A DNA stretch of 64,000 nt from Tethya wilhelma (lineage: Eukaryota > Porifera > Demospongiae > Tethyida > Tethyidae): NCBI GenBank assembly GCA_964030475.1, contig CAXIPT010000003.1, forward strand, positions 5,672,962 to 5,736,961. The letters run 5' to 3'. This document shows, piece after piece, positions 23,304 to 34,349 of this stretch; the stretch's first letter is position 1, and every line of letters starts with the position of its first letter. Below the pieces are notes generated by a model that saw only the letters and a list, made by a program, of their open reading frames with translations, was not told where the DNA came from and ran no database searches. A program made the position numbers and the translations under genes.

Positions 23304-23771
23304 CGCACAATCCCTATATTACATATATTAATCCATATATTCATATACTAGTTATGAATATGCTAATTAGGATACTAGTTTACTTCTGCCATCAACCTAA
23401 AAGAAAGTATATGGAAAAGGTTATATTTTTGTTGCAAACCATGTTTCATTTAGGAGTCATTTGTAAAGTTGTAAGTGTTGTGTACTCTGGGCATTCAAAG
23501 CTGGGTGAAGAGTGCAGCAGTTTCCACCAAAACTGTAAAAGAATACCCACATCCTGCATCCTGCAGTTTCTCTCTCCATTTACCGCCAATCTTGATTTCA
23601 AAATCCCAAAAACTCATTCTGGAACCAGAAGCTCCATACCTAGTCCCAGGAACCAGAACGAAACTAAAACTAGAGATTTATAAAGCTCGAACTTCAGTAA
23701 ATTGTATGACGTAATGTATATTCTTCCGTAAACGTCTTGGTCTTGCAAACTAAGAACTGTAAAACAACGCT

Positions 23772-24721
23772 ATGGACGAACAAGCTATAAGGAAAGAGGT
23801 TTGGGATGGCAAAATCCCTGTTTGCTTTAACGTAGCTGAAGAAGAAGTGTCGTTCACCGGCGACAAAGCAACTCCTGAGCCTTGTTATGTAAGTATGATG
23901 CTGATAGCGTCTAATACATGCATTTTCTGATCTTCTAAAAGCATAAAAGAGAGTTATAAATGGTTTGTTATATGTTTCTTCCCATTATATGACATTACTC
24001 AATGGTGGTGGGACAAGTGAGGGCTTCTTTGGTTGGTGCGCATTAATTGGAAGGCACCTTGTTTACCAATTGGGGTCTTGTTTATTTACTCTCTGTCCGC
24101 ACAGATGCTGATTCCAAGAGTGAGCTACTTCCCTCTGGTGTATGAGAAACTAGAGAAGCTCTTTGGTAGATTGGTAGACGGTAAACCAGGTGCAGAACGA
24201 GAACTGTGGCTGGCGTCTGAGGAGATCCCACTGAAGTGGTAAGTAGTATAAATGGTGTGCATGTGTGAGTGTGTGCCTATGTTGTGTTTGTATGTGCATG
24301 CAATTGGAGATGTATACCAACTTCACTGACTCATAAAGTCCCATGCTGTGTCAGGAAATGTGTGTGTATTCCATTTGTGTGGTTCTCTTGTAGGCATTAC
24401 CCAGTAGGAGTGCTGTATGACCTCTATGGTAGAGGAGGCAGGCTCCCTTGGAGCATTACGGTACATTTCAAGGTAAGGTACATCTTTGAAGGGTAGAAAG
24501 AAGGGGGTTGTGGAGTTTTAACATTCTGTTCAAGTTTAAGATATTAAAGCAATTTTTGACATAAGTATGTTTTAAGTCCAGAATTTTGGGGGGGGGGGTA
24601 TTTTGTGATGTTACGATAAAGGCACATTCTGTTGTTTTGGTTCCAGGATTTTCCTGAAGATGAAATTCTCCGTTGTCAAGGCAAAGCTGTGGAATCCCAC
24701 TTTAAGTCCAAAATCAAAGAG
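23772..24721 (+). CDS. ATG5: Autophagy protein 5, N-terminal half only
   Basis: Exons 23772-23888, 24105-24238, 24394-24472 and 24647-24721 have GT/AG borders and keep frame (phases 0, 2, 0), giving 136 codons. The product starts MDEQAIRKEVWDGKIPVCF and contains LIPRVSY, the PLKWHYPVG block, LPWSITVHFK and DFPEDEIL, matching the ATG5 N-terminal helix and first ubiquitin-like fold in order. Known ATG5 is about 275 residues, is joined to ATG12 through a lysine, and with ATG16 drives ATG8 lipidation on phagophores. The Lys-containing helical part and second ubiquitin-like domain are not found after exon 4: the next exon should follow the donor at 24722, but the next coding sequence, about 365 bp on, belongs to an unrelated receptor on the other strand. 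The gene is therefore cut, most likely by a false join. Confidence 0.93.
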
Positions 24722-25086
24722 GTACAGTATATTATGTGTGTTTTGTTTAGCAAGCAAACAAGAATACGTAAGTTTTGTTTGGTGATGTCATGAGTCCGAC
24801 ATCTTGACATCATGGCGGTGGTCTTTAATTAGAAATGAAATGTTTGTCATGGCGACACACCTGTGTGTGCTTTTAAGATAGACTTTATATTTTCTAGTGG
24901 GTAGTTATAGATCAATGTAAACTAGCAAATCGATTTCTCTTTCATTGAACTAACAAAAGATTTTTTTACATTGTTATGATTAATGTTCATGCCACAATTA
25001 AAGTCCAGTCAGTAAATTTGTGAACACAAGTATCTTGTGCGTTGAGATCATGCAATGTTACTAGCAGAGTGACAATCATTAAATAC
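24722..25086. other. ATG5 intron and probable false join
   Basis: Starts with the ATG5 exon 4 donor and ends beside the stop codon of a minus-strand receptor exon. No further ATG5 exon is visible. Confidence 0.45.
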
Positions 25087-25424
25087 TCACGATTCCACGT
25101 ACATCCTTCTTGAGGTCATGTAGGCCTCATTGTTCTGTAACATTACATTCTGACCTCCTTCATGGTCTCCATCTTTTCTTAGTGATGTACTAGTATTTCT
25201 CTCCTCTCTGGTCTTGGTTGAGATCAGCCTCTTGTAGCGCACGTAGAGTGGGATGTGTAGAAGCACCACGATGATGATTGTGAGTATAGTGACGACTGTA
25301 GCTGTGACTGCTGTGCTGACTATGTAGCACAGTGGAAGGGGGGGCTCTGTTGTGAAGTTGTCGGTTTTGGAGTTGTTCTGTGGTGTTGTTGTGGTTGTTG
25401 ATTGGGGTGCCCCTGGTGATGGTC
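25087..25424 (-). CDS. TM and variant tail exon of a discoidin-like receptor
   Basis: A 338-base last exon begins after an acceptor (AACACAG) in phase 1. It encodes a Pro/Thr stalk, a TM helix (TVVTILTIIIVVLL) and the family signature HIPLYVRYKRL. The tail then differs from all others in the array: Lys/Glu/Asp-rich, no YEQI, but ending with NEAYMTSRRMYVES, which keeps the NEAY motif. Its 5' flanking intron (25425-25500) is the reverse complement of 25977-26051, the start of the intron after the plus-strand exon at 25502-26002. The two exons are therefore almost certainly one gene folded back on itself in this assembly. Confidence 0.8.
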
Positions 25425-26051
25425 CTGTGTTAATGATAGGTTTAATTTAACTTATAGTTCTGTGTAAAGACTTACCTTTATTGGTTGTGTGTGTGTCCAC
25501 AGTGGACTAACTGGTGACTGGGCTAGAGATTTGTACACAGTGGAGAGACTAAATGGATCCTTCATTTCTATTGGCTTTGACTTTGGTACTTCAGTCAAAG
25601 TGAGAAGAGTGGAGCTGGTGTTGTTCAACTGTCAACAGAGGTCTATATGGGCTGGCAGTATAGAAATCTATGCTGGTGGATCGGTCAGTGATTTTCCTCA
25701 ACCAGATCCCACATCTATAGGTGCTGAATTAGTTGGAAACAGAACGCTTGGAAATGATGGTGATTCATGTGAAGACCTATATAAGATTTGCATATCTATC
25801 TCAGGAGGAGTAACTTCTCGTCTATACTACATTGTGTTCCTCAGTACTTCTGGTTCTACCAGAGTGTATCTAGCTGAAACAATACTCTACAATGACTCTT
25901 CAACATGTGGTCCTGATGCTCTAGTCACTGAACCAGTCACCACCCCTCCACCACCAGTGGCCACTACTACTGAAACTGTGGACACACACACAACCAATAA
26001 AGGTAAGTCTTTACACAAAACTATAAGTTCAATTAAACCTATCATTAACAC
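25425..26051. repeat. Inverted repeat from fold-back join
   Basis: Sequence 25425-25500 and 25977-26051 are reverse complements with about three differences. The turn point is the palindrome GTCCAC-A-GTGGAC at 25495-25507, where two unrelated exon positions share GTGGAC. Confidence 0.85.
25502..26002 (+). CDS. Discoidin-like ectodomain exon, 5' truncated
   Basis: The exon enters mid-domain at [19 protein letters not shown] and runs to a phase-1 donor (AATAAAG then GTAAGT, 26002/26003). It lacks the first part of the domain (the NGGC to LVDN segment) and any signal peptide. The sequence is subtype II like those at 39485, 50372 and 61090: [43 protein letters not shown]. It ends in a Pro/Thr stalk (TTPPPPVATTTE) and a TVDTHTTNK linker. 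The 5' end is cut by the fold-back at 25501. Its natural 3' partner is the exon at 25087-25424 on the other strand. Confidence 0.75.
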
Positions 26052-26052
26052 N

Positions 26053-26185
26053 AACTAAAGTGAGCAAGGAAACAACTGCTCCACCCGAGGAGGCCACATA
26101 TGAACAAATTGATGAGACAAAACATGGAGCATTTTTAGAGCTGAGACAAAATGAGGCTTATGGCACTGCTAGAGTCACAGGATGA
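26053..26185 (+). pseudogene. Orphan tail of an array receptor after N
   Basis: Begins right after the N at 26052 within the last exon ([13 protein letters not shown]) and runs to the usual stop, including YEQI and [11 protein letters not shown]. No TM part or upstream exon is attached. The sequence and its 3' flank equal the reverse complement of 43443-43311, so this is the edge of a contig duplicated in inverted form. Confidence 0.8.
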
Positions 26186-26467
26186 ACAGCAGAGGAGTAA
26201 ATATAAACCACACAAGTATACATCAACACTAGTTAGAATAACAGTAAACACTCATTACTCAATAAAATCTTCACCAGCTACAAAAACACCATCAGGATAA
26301 AATAACTAACAAAACATCAACCCTTTGTCTATCTCAAACAAACACCATTCCATACTTACATATTATCATAGTCCTATATATATATATGGGTATATTCACA
26401 TATGTACAGAGCATTAAGTCATTAATACACAGAAAGCTTGTACATTTGCAGAGAAGATAGTGATCGA

Positions 26468-28156
26468 ATGATGGAATATATCTATTTGGTCATCTTAGCA
26501 ATAGCAGTGGGTACTTCTCAAGTAGAAGGTAAACATACAAAACTGTAAATCTATAGAGTCTACACTAATATTATTGTATCAACGGAAATATACCTGTCAA
26601 TGCGTATACTTGCAATGTATCAATAAAAAGAAATAATAATGACAACTTATAATGAGTACAACTTGACCAAGAATCAATAATGCAGCTTCGGCTCAGTATT
26701 CAACTGTGAGACCTATTCGTCACTCTCTTCATCCTGGGGGAAGACAGTCATTTGATGGATCATTACCAAATGGAGGATGTACATCAGTGAGTGATGATGG
26801 TGACATATGCAACCTTCAAGATGGTGGTACAAGTGTGTTGGTTGATAACACCATACTACCACTCAGGGGACTAACTGGTGACTGGGCTAGAGATTTGTAC
26901 ACAATGAAGAGAAAACCTGGAGAGCCCTCCCTTTATGTTGGCTTTGACTTTGGTACTTCAACTCGAGTGAGAAGAGTGGAGCCGGTGTTGTTCAACTGTG
27001 GACAACGACAAATAATGGCTGGTAGTATAGCTCTCTATACACAAGGGATTGGTACTAATTTTCCTCTATCAGATCCAACACAAGGAGGCATTTACATTGG
27101 GGGGAGAAATTTTGTCAATGTTGATTCATGTGAAAACCTATACAAAGTTTGTGTACCTTTAGATGGAATAAATTCTCAATACTACATTGTATTCTATGCT
27201 GCTACCAGAGTGTATCTAGCTGAAACAACATTCTACACTGACTCTTCACAATGTGGAAATGATACTCTCATCACTGAATCAGTGACCCCAGGCACCTGTC
27301 CACCAGCCACTACTGCACCAGTCACACCAAACACCACTCCATCAGCCTCACTGGGAACTACCATAACACCAGCTACTGAAGATCAACCAGAGACCACCAC
27401 TGCTGAAGGTACACTGTACCCAACACATAATCAACATGCAAATATCTGCTTGTACATAGCTAGTGAATAGGCAAATTAAATGTCAATGATGCCTAACTGA
27501 TAAATGCATGCACAGAAATCTCAGTAATTAATTCACTGGTGGCCCCACCTCAGCTAGCAATGTGAACAATAATTTTGCTACATCTTATGTCACAGGCAAC
27601 CATTGCCGATTTTTGCAATAAATTAGAAAAAGGTAACTACCGTACAACTGAATGTAGTACAAAGCACAACATGTACAGTTGTGGTAATCTATGACATCAT
27701 AGATTTTATTATTAATATACATGTATGTCTGCTTAATTATTAGAAACTAAATTAGAAAAAACATCACCTCCACCCACTGAAGAACAAACAACACCAGTTG
27801 ATTTAATGACACAGAGTGATGTTATGACACAGACTGAACTGACAACACCAGCTCTGACCCAGGCTGATAATTCATCCTGTACAACCGCCTCTATCAATAC
27901 ATGCATATCTCCAATAGGGCAACTCATTGCTACAGCCATTACTGCCACCCTGCTGTCTACTATCATCATTGTGGCTCTACACATCCCTCTCTATGTGAGC
28001 TACAAACGTCTTCTGACACCATCAACTAAAGTGAGCAAGGAAACAACTGCTCCACCCGAGGAGGCCACATATGAACAAATTGATGAGACAAAACATGGAG
28101 CATTTTTAGAGCTGAGACAAAATGAGGCTTATGGCACTGCTAGAGTCACAGGATGA
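26468..28156 (+). CDS. Discoidin-like single-pass receptor (subtype I), intact
   Basis: Three exons (26468-26528, 26686-27408, 27744-28156) join in phase 1 and give 398 residues. Exon 1 is a signal peptide ([15 protein letters not shown]). Exon 2 holds the discoidin-like domain: [66 protein letters not shown], then a Thr/Pro stalk. Exon 3 has more stalk, a type-A TM segment ([19 protein letters not shown]), [11 protein letters not shown] and a tail of about 50 residues with TYEQI and [15 protein letters not shown] fits YxxI SH2-docking or endocytic signals. No kinase is present. The ectodomain is related to that of the RTK at 4196-7199. A twin with the same exon 2 lies inverted at 41340-43028. 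Surface recognition, decoy or co-receptor function is inferred. Confidence 0.88.
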
Positions 28157-28850
28157 AGAGAATGACCTGGTACATGAATGAACACTTGGACAAAGAAGTA
28201 CAGTTTGTATAGGCAAAGGTCAGCATACAAAGAGCATTATTGGATCTAGCACAAACATAATTATGAGTACACAAAATAGTTACAAAATGCAGTCATGTTT
28301 TCACAATATATTTTGATAAATTGGTATGTGAGCTAGGTGAAACCTGTAGACAGTTTATTAGTTGTTGTTTTTTTCCAGCTGTTGTGTACATAATATCATT
28401 TTTGTATGTATTATGATGTATTGTACTGTAATGATAAGATAACATTAAGTAACAGCCCAAACCAAAATAGATTATAACAAATAATGAATATCATTAACTT
28501 ATTGTTACATATTTTTGGTGATAAATACACTAGCAAGAGGATGACTCAGGAAAGCTGTTCACCCAAACTAAGCACATAAATTTGACGACCATTACCCAGT
28601 GGTGAGACATGATTTTGTGCACTCCCTAAGGATCAAGAACACATTTAAAAGGTGGAACATTACTGGGTAATACTGATCAGGAGTACCATCTAAAAAAAGT
28701 CTCAATTTAGTATAAAGAAGCAGAAAGCATAATTGTGGCTAGCATAGACTGAATACACTGAGAGATTCATACACAATGTAGTTATTAAAGTATCCCACTG
28801 ACAGGCATGTGGGCTGACTTCAGGTTATAGACAGTCCATTTCTCTCCTTA
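28157..28850. repeat. Conserved 3' flank of array receptors
   Basis: Non-coding, starting with a block shared with the 3' flanks at 41240-41339, 48600-48716, 55900-55999 and 57150-57248 (reverse strand there), for example GAACACTTGGACAAAGAAGTA. Homology beyond the stop codon shows that duplication or conversion tracts include the flank. Confidence 0.65.
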
Positions 28851-29330
28851 AGGCCATGCAAAGTACGTTTTTAGTTTCTCGTCCCCGCCCGTACCTGTAT
28901 CGAACTCACCGTGTTCACGTTTGATATTTCACTCTCGCAATGACATAATCTATTTTATGTGGATGTGGTCAGATCACGTGTAGTGGTTCCCGCGCACACA
29001 CATGCTGTAGTGTCATTTTTCAGCTCTCCACTATGAAAGACACCCCTGTTTGATCCAGCCAAACAATCAAAGAGTTCGAAGAAAGCAAGGAAGTGATGGA
29101 TACTTTAAACTTTACTGTATACACATTTCACTTTGTATTGTTCCCTGCACGTTACCATTAGTGAAATTAATATACATTCAGAATTTCTCAGAGTCATGAA
29201 TGATCGCCACACTAGCAAAGCAGGTTAATTAGTGGGAAGTGTGATATCAAATATCAAAATCAACCGTGTCCCTTGTGTACTTTTCAAATGTCTATAGGAC
29301 GAGAAACTAAAAACTTAATTAGCATGGCCT
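28851..29330. mobile_element. TIR element of about 480 bp (MITE-like)
   Basis: The ends are inverted: AGGCCATGC at 28851 against GCATGGCCT at 29330, and GTTTTTAGTTTCTCGTCC at about 28867 against its reverse complement at about 29297. It interrupts the receptor 3' flank, which resumes as TATGACTCTGA. There is no transposase ORF inside. A TA or TTA target duplication is possible. Confidence 0.6.
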
Positions 29331-29427
29331 TATGACTCTGACAACCAACCTCTGACCACACACACACAAGAAATTAAAAACGCAGTTGATAATGATGTTG
29401 ATAATACATGAAAATGGTCAATACTTC

Positions 29428-29489
29428 AAAACATGGAGCATTTGTATATAGAGCTGAGACAAAATGGCACTGCTAGAGTCACAGGATGA
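29428..29489 (+). pseudogene. Short relic of an array tail
   Basis: A degenerate piece of the tail (AACATGGAGCATTT, GAGCTGAGACAAAATG, then GCACTGCTAGAGTCACAGGA and stop) with internal deletions. It is followed by the usual 3' flank up to the next gene. Confidence 0.65.
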
Positions 29490-29783
29490 ACAGCAGAGGA
29501 GAAAAAATAAACCACACAAGTACATTAACACTAACAATTATAGTCAAAATAACAGTAAACATTCAATATAATGTTCAGCTACAAAAACACCACTTGGAGT
29601 TATCAGCACCCACACAGTCAAACATTAACCCTTTGCCAAAGCACTACCTCAAACAAGCACCACTTACATACTTGTACATGCACATACAGTAATATATTGT
29701 AGCACTTTGGGGATATTCACATATATACACATCATTGATTCATTAAATAGAAAACTTGTATACTGGGGGAAGATTGTCATTGA

Positions 29784-31081
29784 ATGATGAAATATATATA
29801 TTTGGTCATCTTAGCGATAGCAGGGTGTGCTTCTCAAGTAGAAGGTAAAACATACAAAACTGCAAATGTGCAGTCTACACTCAGATTGCATCATCAAAAA
29901 TATTGTGCATACTTGCAACATAGAGAGAGAAATTGTAATAATGATAAACTACTCTAGCAGACAACAGTTCTCAAGAATCAAAAATTAACTTTCTTACAGC
30001 CATAGCTCAACATTCAACTGTGAGACCTATTCGTCACTCTCTTCATCCTGGGGGAAGACAGTCATTGAATGGATCATCACCAAATGGATGATGTACATCA
30101 GTGAATGATGATGGTGACATATGCAACCTTCAAGATGGTGGTACAAGTGTGTTGGTTGATAACACCATACTACCACTCAGTGGACTAACTGGTAACTGGT
30201 CTAGAGATTTGTACACAATGGAGAGAGCAGTTGGAGGGCCCAACCCTTTTGTTGGCTTTGACTTTGGTACTTCGGTTGGAGTGAGAAAAATGGAGCTGGT
30301 GTTGTTCAACTGCAGACAATGGCAAATAATGGCTGATAGTATATCCCTCTATACAAATGGGATTAGTACAAAATTTCCTCTATCAAATCCAACACAAGGA
30401 AGCATTTTTAGGGGGGGGATAATTGTTGATGTCGATTCATGTGAAAACCTATACAAAGTTTGCTTGCCTCTAAATAGAGAATATTCACAATTCTATATTG
30501 TATTTTCTGGTGCTATCAGAGTGTATCTAGCTGAAACAATATTCTACACTGACTCTTCACCATGTGGAAATGATACTCTAATCAGTGAATCAGTGACCCC
30601 AGGCACCAGTCCACCAGCCACTACTGCACCAGTCACACCAAACACCACTCCATCTACCTCACTGGGAACTACCATAACACCAGCTACTGAAGATCAAACA
30701 GAGACTACCACTGTTGAAGGTATAACTACAAACCTAGCACATAATTACGCAAGTGTTGTCTGTTTATAGCTAATGTATTGTTAATGAATATTCGCAAACA
30801 CCCTAACCACTAGTAATATGCGAGAATGGTAATCTTGTAGCTCGATGATCAATACTTGTATGTACATTTATGCTTAATAAAATCAGGCACAACATCTCCA
30901 CCCATTGAGGAACAAACAACACCATCAGACACAGAGTGACATTACACATGGTGATTTTATGACACAGACTGAACTGACAACACCAGCTCTGACCCAGGCT
31001 GATAATTCATCCTTGCCAACCTCCTGTCCCAGCACTACTGTCAATTCAGCAATGATTGCACTCATTGCTACTCTCATCATA
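29784..31081 (+). pseudogene. Discoidin-like receptor (subtype I), two lesions and cut by N
   Basis: Exon 1 (29784-29844, MMKYIYLVILAIAGCASQVE) and exon 2 (30000-30719) have normal borders and phase 1. Exon 2 carries a stop at 30089-30091 where paralogues read GGA GGA TGT (the NGGC motif); a single G to T change explains it. Exon 3 (type B, from 30887) has a deletion after ACACCA that puts a TGA in frame at the DTE position, and it ends inside the TM segment at the N (31082). What follows the N is a fold-back repeat, not the tail. The domain is otherwise well kept (DWSRDLYT in its usual place, VGFDFGTS, LFNC, RVYLAET), so loss is recent. Confidence 0.82.
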
Positions 31082-31116
31082 NTTTTTTTACCATAGTAGC
31101 AGGGCAAGAAAACACT

Positions 31117-31228
31117 TATTGACCAATCATTCGGTTTGTATGGAATATACAGTGCATTCACCCTCGGGCTATCGCCCTCGGGTATCAGGCACTGTATATT
31201 CCATACAAACCTCATGCTTGGTCAATAA
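31117..31228. mobile_element. Fold-back element
   Basis: Arms 31117-31156 and 31188-31228 are inverted copies (TTATTGACCA ends, GGTTTGTATGGAATATACAG core) around a loop with two CCCTCGGG direct repeats. It lies immediately after the N that cuts the TM exon. Confidence 0.7.
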
Positions 31229-32320
31229 CTATAACATATAGTAGATTGGGAAACTATTGCCGTCAAAAATTAATCTGTTTGATTTTTAGTGTGTTTAATT
31301 TTTGCCATTTTGACTGATTCTGTAAAGATCACTGTACAATGCATTCAACTTTTACCGAGCTATTATTAAGCCTCGGTGTGTGAGTAGCACGTGCAGATGG
31401 TTACTGTAGTCGTTTTGTCTGGGTATCAGTTACAAAACTATATGAAGAAATGCCACTCTAGACTCAAAATGGTAGGTACTTAGGTTCACGAATCAAAGTT
31501 GTCTGGCTGTGTAGAACGTTGCAAAATGCGTAACTTACTGAGGTCAGATGATCTATATGACTTGCATGTAGTGCTTTATGCCACGCCTAGTAGTTACGCC
31601 CAGTTAAGGGTGCGTGTTAATCAGAAGTTACACATGTAGAGACTGCTGCTAAACAGTTAAGGTCCAACTGTGTAGGCTGACCACAGCTCAACACATCCTT
31701 GATTGCAACAGGCTAGAATTAAAAATAGGCTAGTACCTCTGCTTGAGCATGACTTCAGTGGACCTTTTTGCATGCTGAAGTCTCAAAACTAATCAGTGGT
31801 CATTTATGTGCATATAATTGATTATATTTGTGCATGCTAGGTGAGTGCGCTCAGAGTCATCTTCGTAAGCTACCTGTCGTTCCTCTTCTTCATATTGTGA
31901 GGAACACCATGGTCCTTGAGGCTTATGCACCATAGATGCCTTTATTATAGTATTACTGAAAATTTACAAATAGTTAAGGATATATTGTCAGAGGCGTAGC
32001 CAGGGGGGGCAAAGGTCTACAAAGTTTTAGGTAGCATCTGAGCAAGCGTGTGTTAGAATTCAATAAAATGAATGGGAGGGGGTAAAACTATTACTAATTA
32101 AGTAGGTGTGGTTTTCAGCATGCTGTGCCCCTGACAGTGGATTTGGAAGTTTTCACGAATAAAATTTTCCGATACAAGCGCAACAGGCAAAATTAAACAC
32201 ATTGGAACGTATGATAACCTTTACCAAATTGGTTGATGGCAAAAATATAAACATGTGAAATCACACAAGCAAAAATTTCCTGGTCTACAGCAATATAGCA
32301 TATCATTTGTGTACATACAG
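31229..32320. other. Non-coding, repeat-derived spacer
   Basis: About 1.1 kb without coding signal. It includes a GGCGTAGCCAGGGGGG stretch (about 31992) also found reversed near 59410. It ends in the intron acceptor of the exon at 32321. Confidence 0.4.
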
Positions 32321-32709
32321 ATGTAGAAGTATCTACAAAGCAGATAGCACCAACAACACAACAGAAGATGCCAACAACACTTGTTGATCTATCAACACTG
32401 ATACCAGTTGATATCCATACTACAGAAGTTCCATCATGTGCCTCTATCAATACATGTACATCTCCAATAGGGCAACTCATCGCTACAGCCATTACTGCCA
32501 CCCTGCTGTCTACCATCATCATTGTGGCTCTACACATCCCTCTCTATGTGAGCTACAAACGTCTTCTGACACCATCAACTAAAGTGAGCAAGGAAACAAC
32601 TGCTCCACCCGAGGAGGCCACATATGAACAAATTAATGAGACAAAACATGGAGCATTTTTAGAGCTGAGACAAAATGAGGCTTATGGCACTGATAGAGTG
32701 ACAGGATGA
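32321..32709 (+). CDS. Type-A TM and tail exon, no ectodomain exon attached
   Basis: The exon starts at an acceptor (GTACATACAG) in phase 1 and is open to the stop: DVEVSTKQ stalk, [32 protein letters not shown], and the tail with YEQI and NEAYGTDRVTG. The nearest ectodomain exon on this strand is the damaged one at 30000-30719. The broken type-B exon and this type-A exon may have been alternative last exons of one gene. Confidence 0.7.
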
Positions 32710-33636
32710 ACAGCAGAGGAGTAAATATAAACCACACAAGTACACTAACACTAGTTAGAATAACAGTAAACATTCATCATTCAATAAAATGTTCACCAGC
32801 TACAAAAACATCATCAAGATAAATACGTAACTAACAAAACTTCAACCCTTTGTCTATCTCAAACAAACACCATTACATACTTATATACAAACTTATCATA
32901 GTCCTATGAACATAAACACATATGCATGAACCATAGAGTCGTTAATACACAGAAAACTTGTACGTTCAAAGAGAAGATTGTGATCAAACAATGGAATATA
33001 TCTATTATTTGGTCATCTTAGCAATAGCAGGGTGTACTTCTCAAGGAGAAGGTAAAATAAATCTACAGTCTACACTAAGAGATGTGAATGTATATTAACA
33101 AAATTTTGTGTAATGTACATATAGAGAGAAATAATAATGACAAACTAGGACTACAGTTAAAGAATCAATAATTGACTTTCATACAGCCATAGCTCAGGGT
33201 TCAACTGTGAGACCTATTCGTCACTCTCTTCATCCTGGGGGAAGACAGTCATTGGATGGATCATTACTAAATGGAGGATGTACATCAGTGAATGATGATG
33301 GTGACATATGCAACCTTCAAGATGGTGGTACAAGTGTGTTGGTTCATAACACCATACTACCACTCAGTGGACTAACTGGTGACTGGGCTAGAGATTTGTA
33401 CACAGTGGAGAGACTAAAATTTAATGGAGATTTAATTTCTATTGGCTTTGACTTTGGTACTTCAGTCCCAGTGAGAGATTCACTGATCACCAGTGACCCC
33501 AGGCACCTGTCCACCAGCCACTACTGCACCAGTCACACCAAACACCACTCCATCAGCCTCACTGGGAACTACCATAACACCAGCTACTGAAGATCAAACA
33601 GAGACCACCACTGTTGAAGGTAAAAGCTATAGAATA

Positions 33637-33838
33637 TACCGTAAATGCAGAAAAATTCATTGTCATTAATATTTCGTGGTTCGAGGTTACCACGAAAAAT
33701 AAAAAAGCCAAAAGTAAAGTAAACTATATTAATGACCCATTCCTACATATATTTCTTTCACTACACCGGGAAAAATAGATGATGCGAAAAAATAAAACTT
33801 GAATATATTAACGCACACAAACTTCCGGATATACGGTA
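33637..33838. mobile_element. MITE with TACCGTAAAT ends
   Basis: Ends TACCGTAAATGCAG and CCGGATATACGGTA are inverted, with TA on both sides. The same insertion occurs at 63461-63667 at the same intron position, so it predates that duplication. Confidence 0.75.
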
Positions 33839-33913
33839 TAATCAGTCACATGTCTGCTTAGGTTCCTTTGTTAAGAAAATATGGCACTACATTACATGTT
33901 CAATATATCTTGG

Positions 33914-34150
33914 GGGTGGCCTGATGGGTAGGCGGTTCGAGTCCCTCCAGTGCCACAGGTATTTGTTTCCCATTTTCTCTTTCGAGCTCTGCCTAGGAGT
34001 TAACTCAGCTCTACCCCAAAAAATGAGGAGGTGAATTTCACCGCATCCTTCGGAGGGGATGTAAAGCCGTCGGTCCCGGGGGACCTGCGTTCATTAGCCC
34101 TAGGCTATTTGCAGGCCCTCGTTAGCCACAATTGTGGTAAACCCGAATTT
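33914..34150 (+). mobile_element. tRNA-derived SINE, copy 1 (partial head)
   Basis: Begins GGTGGCCTGATGG and has a perfect pol III B box GGTTCGAGTCC (33934-33944) followed by CCAGTGCCAC, as in a tRNA 3' half. The anticodon part is deleted relative to copy 2. The body (AGCTCTGCCTAGGAGTT, CCTTCGGAGGGGATGTAAAG) matches 47563-47843 in reverse. The A tail is lost. Confidence 0.8.
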
Positions 34151-34349
34151 GTGCAACACTTTACCTCTACCAGAAACTGAAATGGATAGACTGAAAGTTT
34201 TAACTGAGGTTACAACTACAGAGCATACAAACACAAATATAATCCAGACTGACAAAACAACAACACCTACTGTTAAAAGTACAGTAATTAACTCTAAATA
34301 ATCATAATCCTGTGCTTATAGCTAGTAAAATATATTGGAAATGTAATGA

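Larger units (their letters stand above)
32991..34278 (+). pseudogene. Discoidin-like receptor (subtype I) with half the domain deleted
   Basis: Exon 1 (32991-33051) is a normal signal peptide. Exon 2 (33187-33619) is normal to [11 protein letters not shown], then loses about 0.28 kb: it jumps from the LFNC region to the stalk at CCCCAGGCACC, out of frame, ending in a premature stop at 33588-33590. A stalk exon at 34174-34278 (ETEMDRLKV..TTTEHTNT) keeps phase 1 and matches those at 52135-52263 and 63255-63359. The intron after exon 2 hosts a MITE (33637) and a SINE (33914). The whole block from here to 34895 corresponds, inverted, to 62716-64000. Confidence 0.75.

Noticed and set aside
28048..28156. 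Classical ITIM or ITAM in the tail
   Set aside because: Position -2 of the Tyr is Ala or Asp and there is no second YxxL/I at ITAM spacing; only a generic YxxI motif can be claimed.
33914..33970. Functional tRNA gene
   Set aside because: The B box is perfect but the anticodon arm is missing and the sequence continues into a SINE body seen elsewhere.
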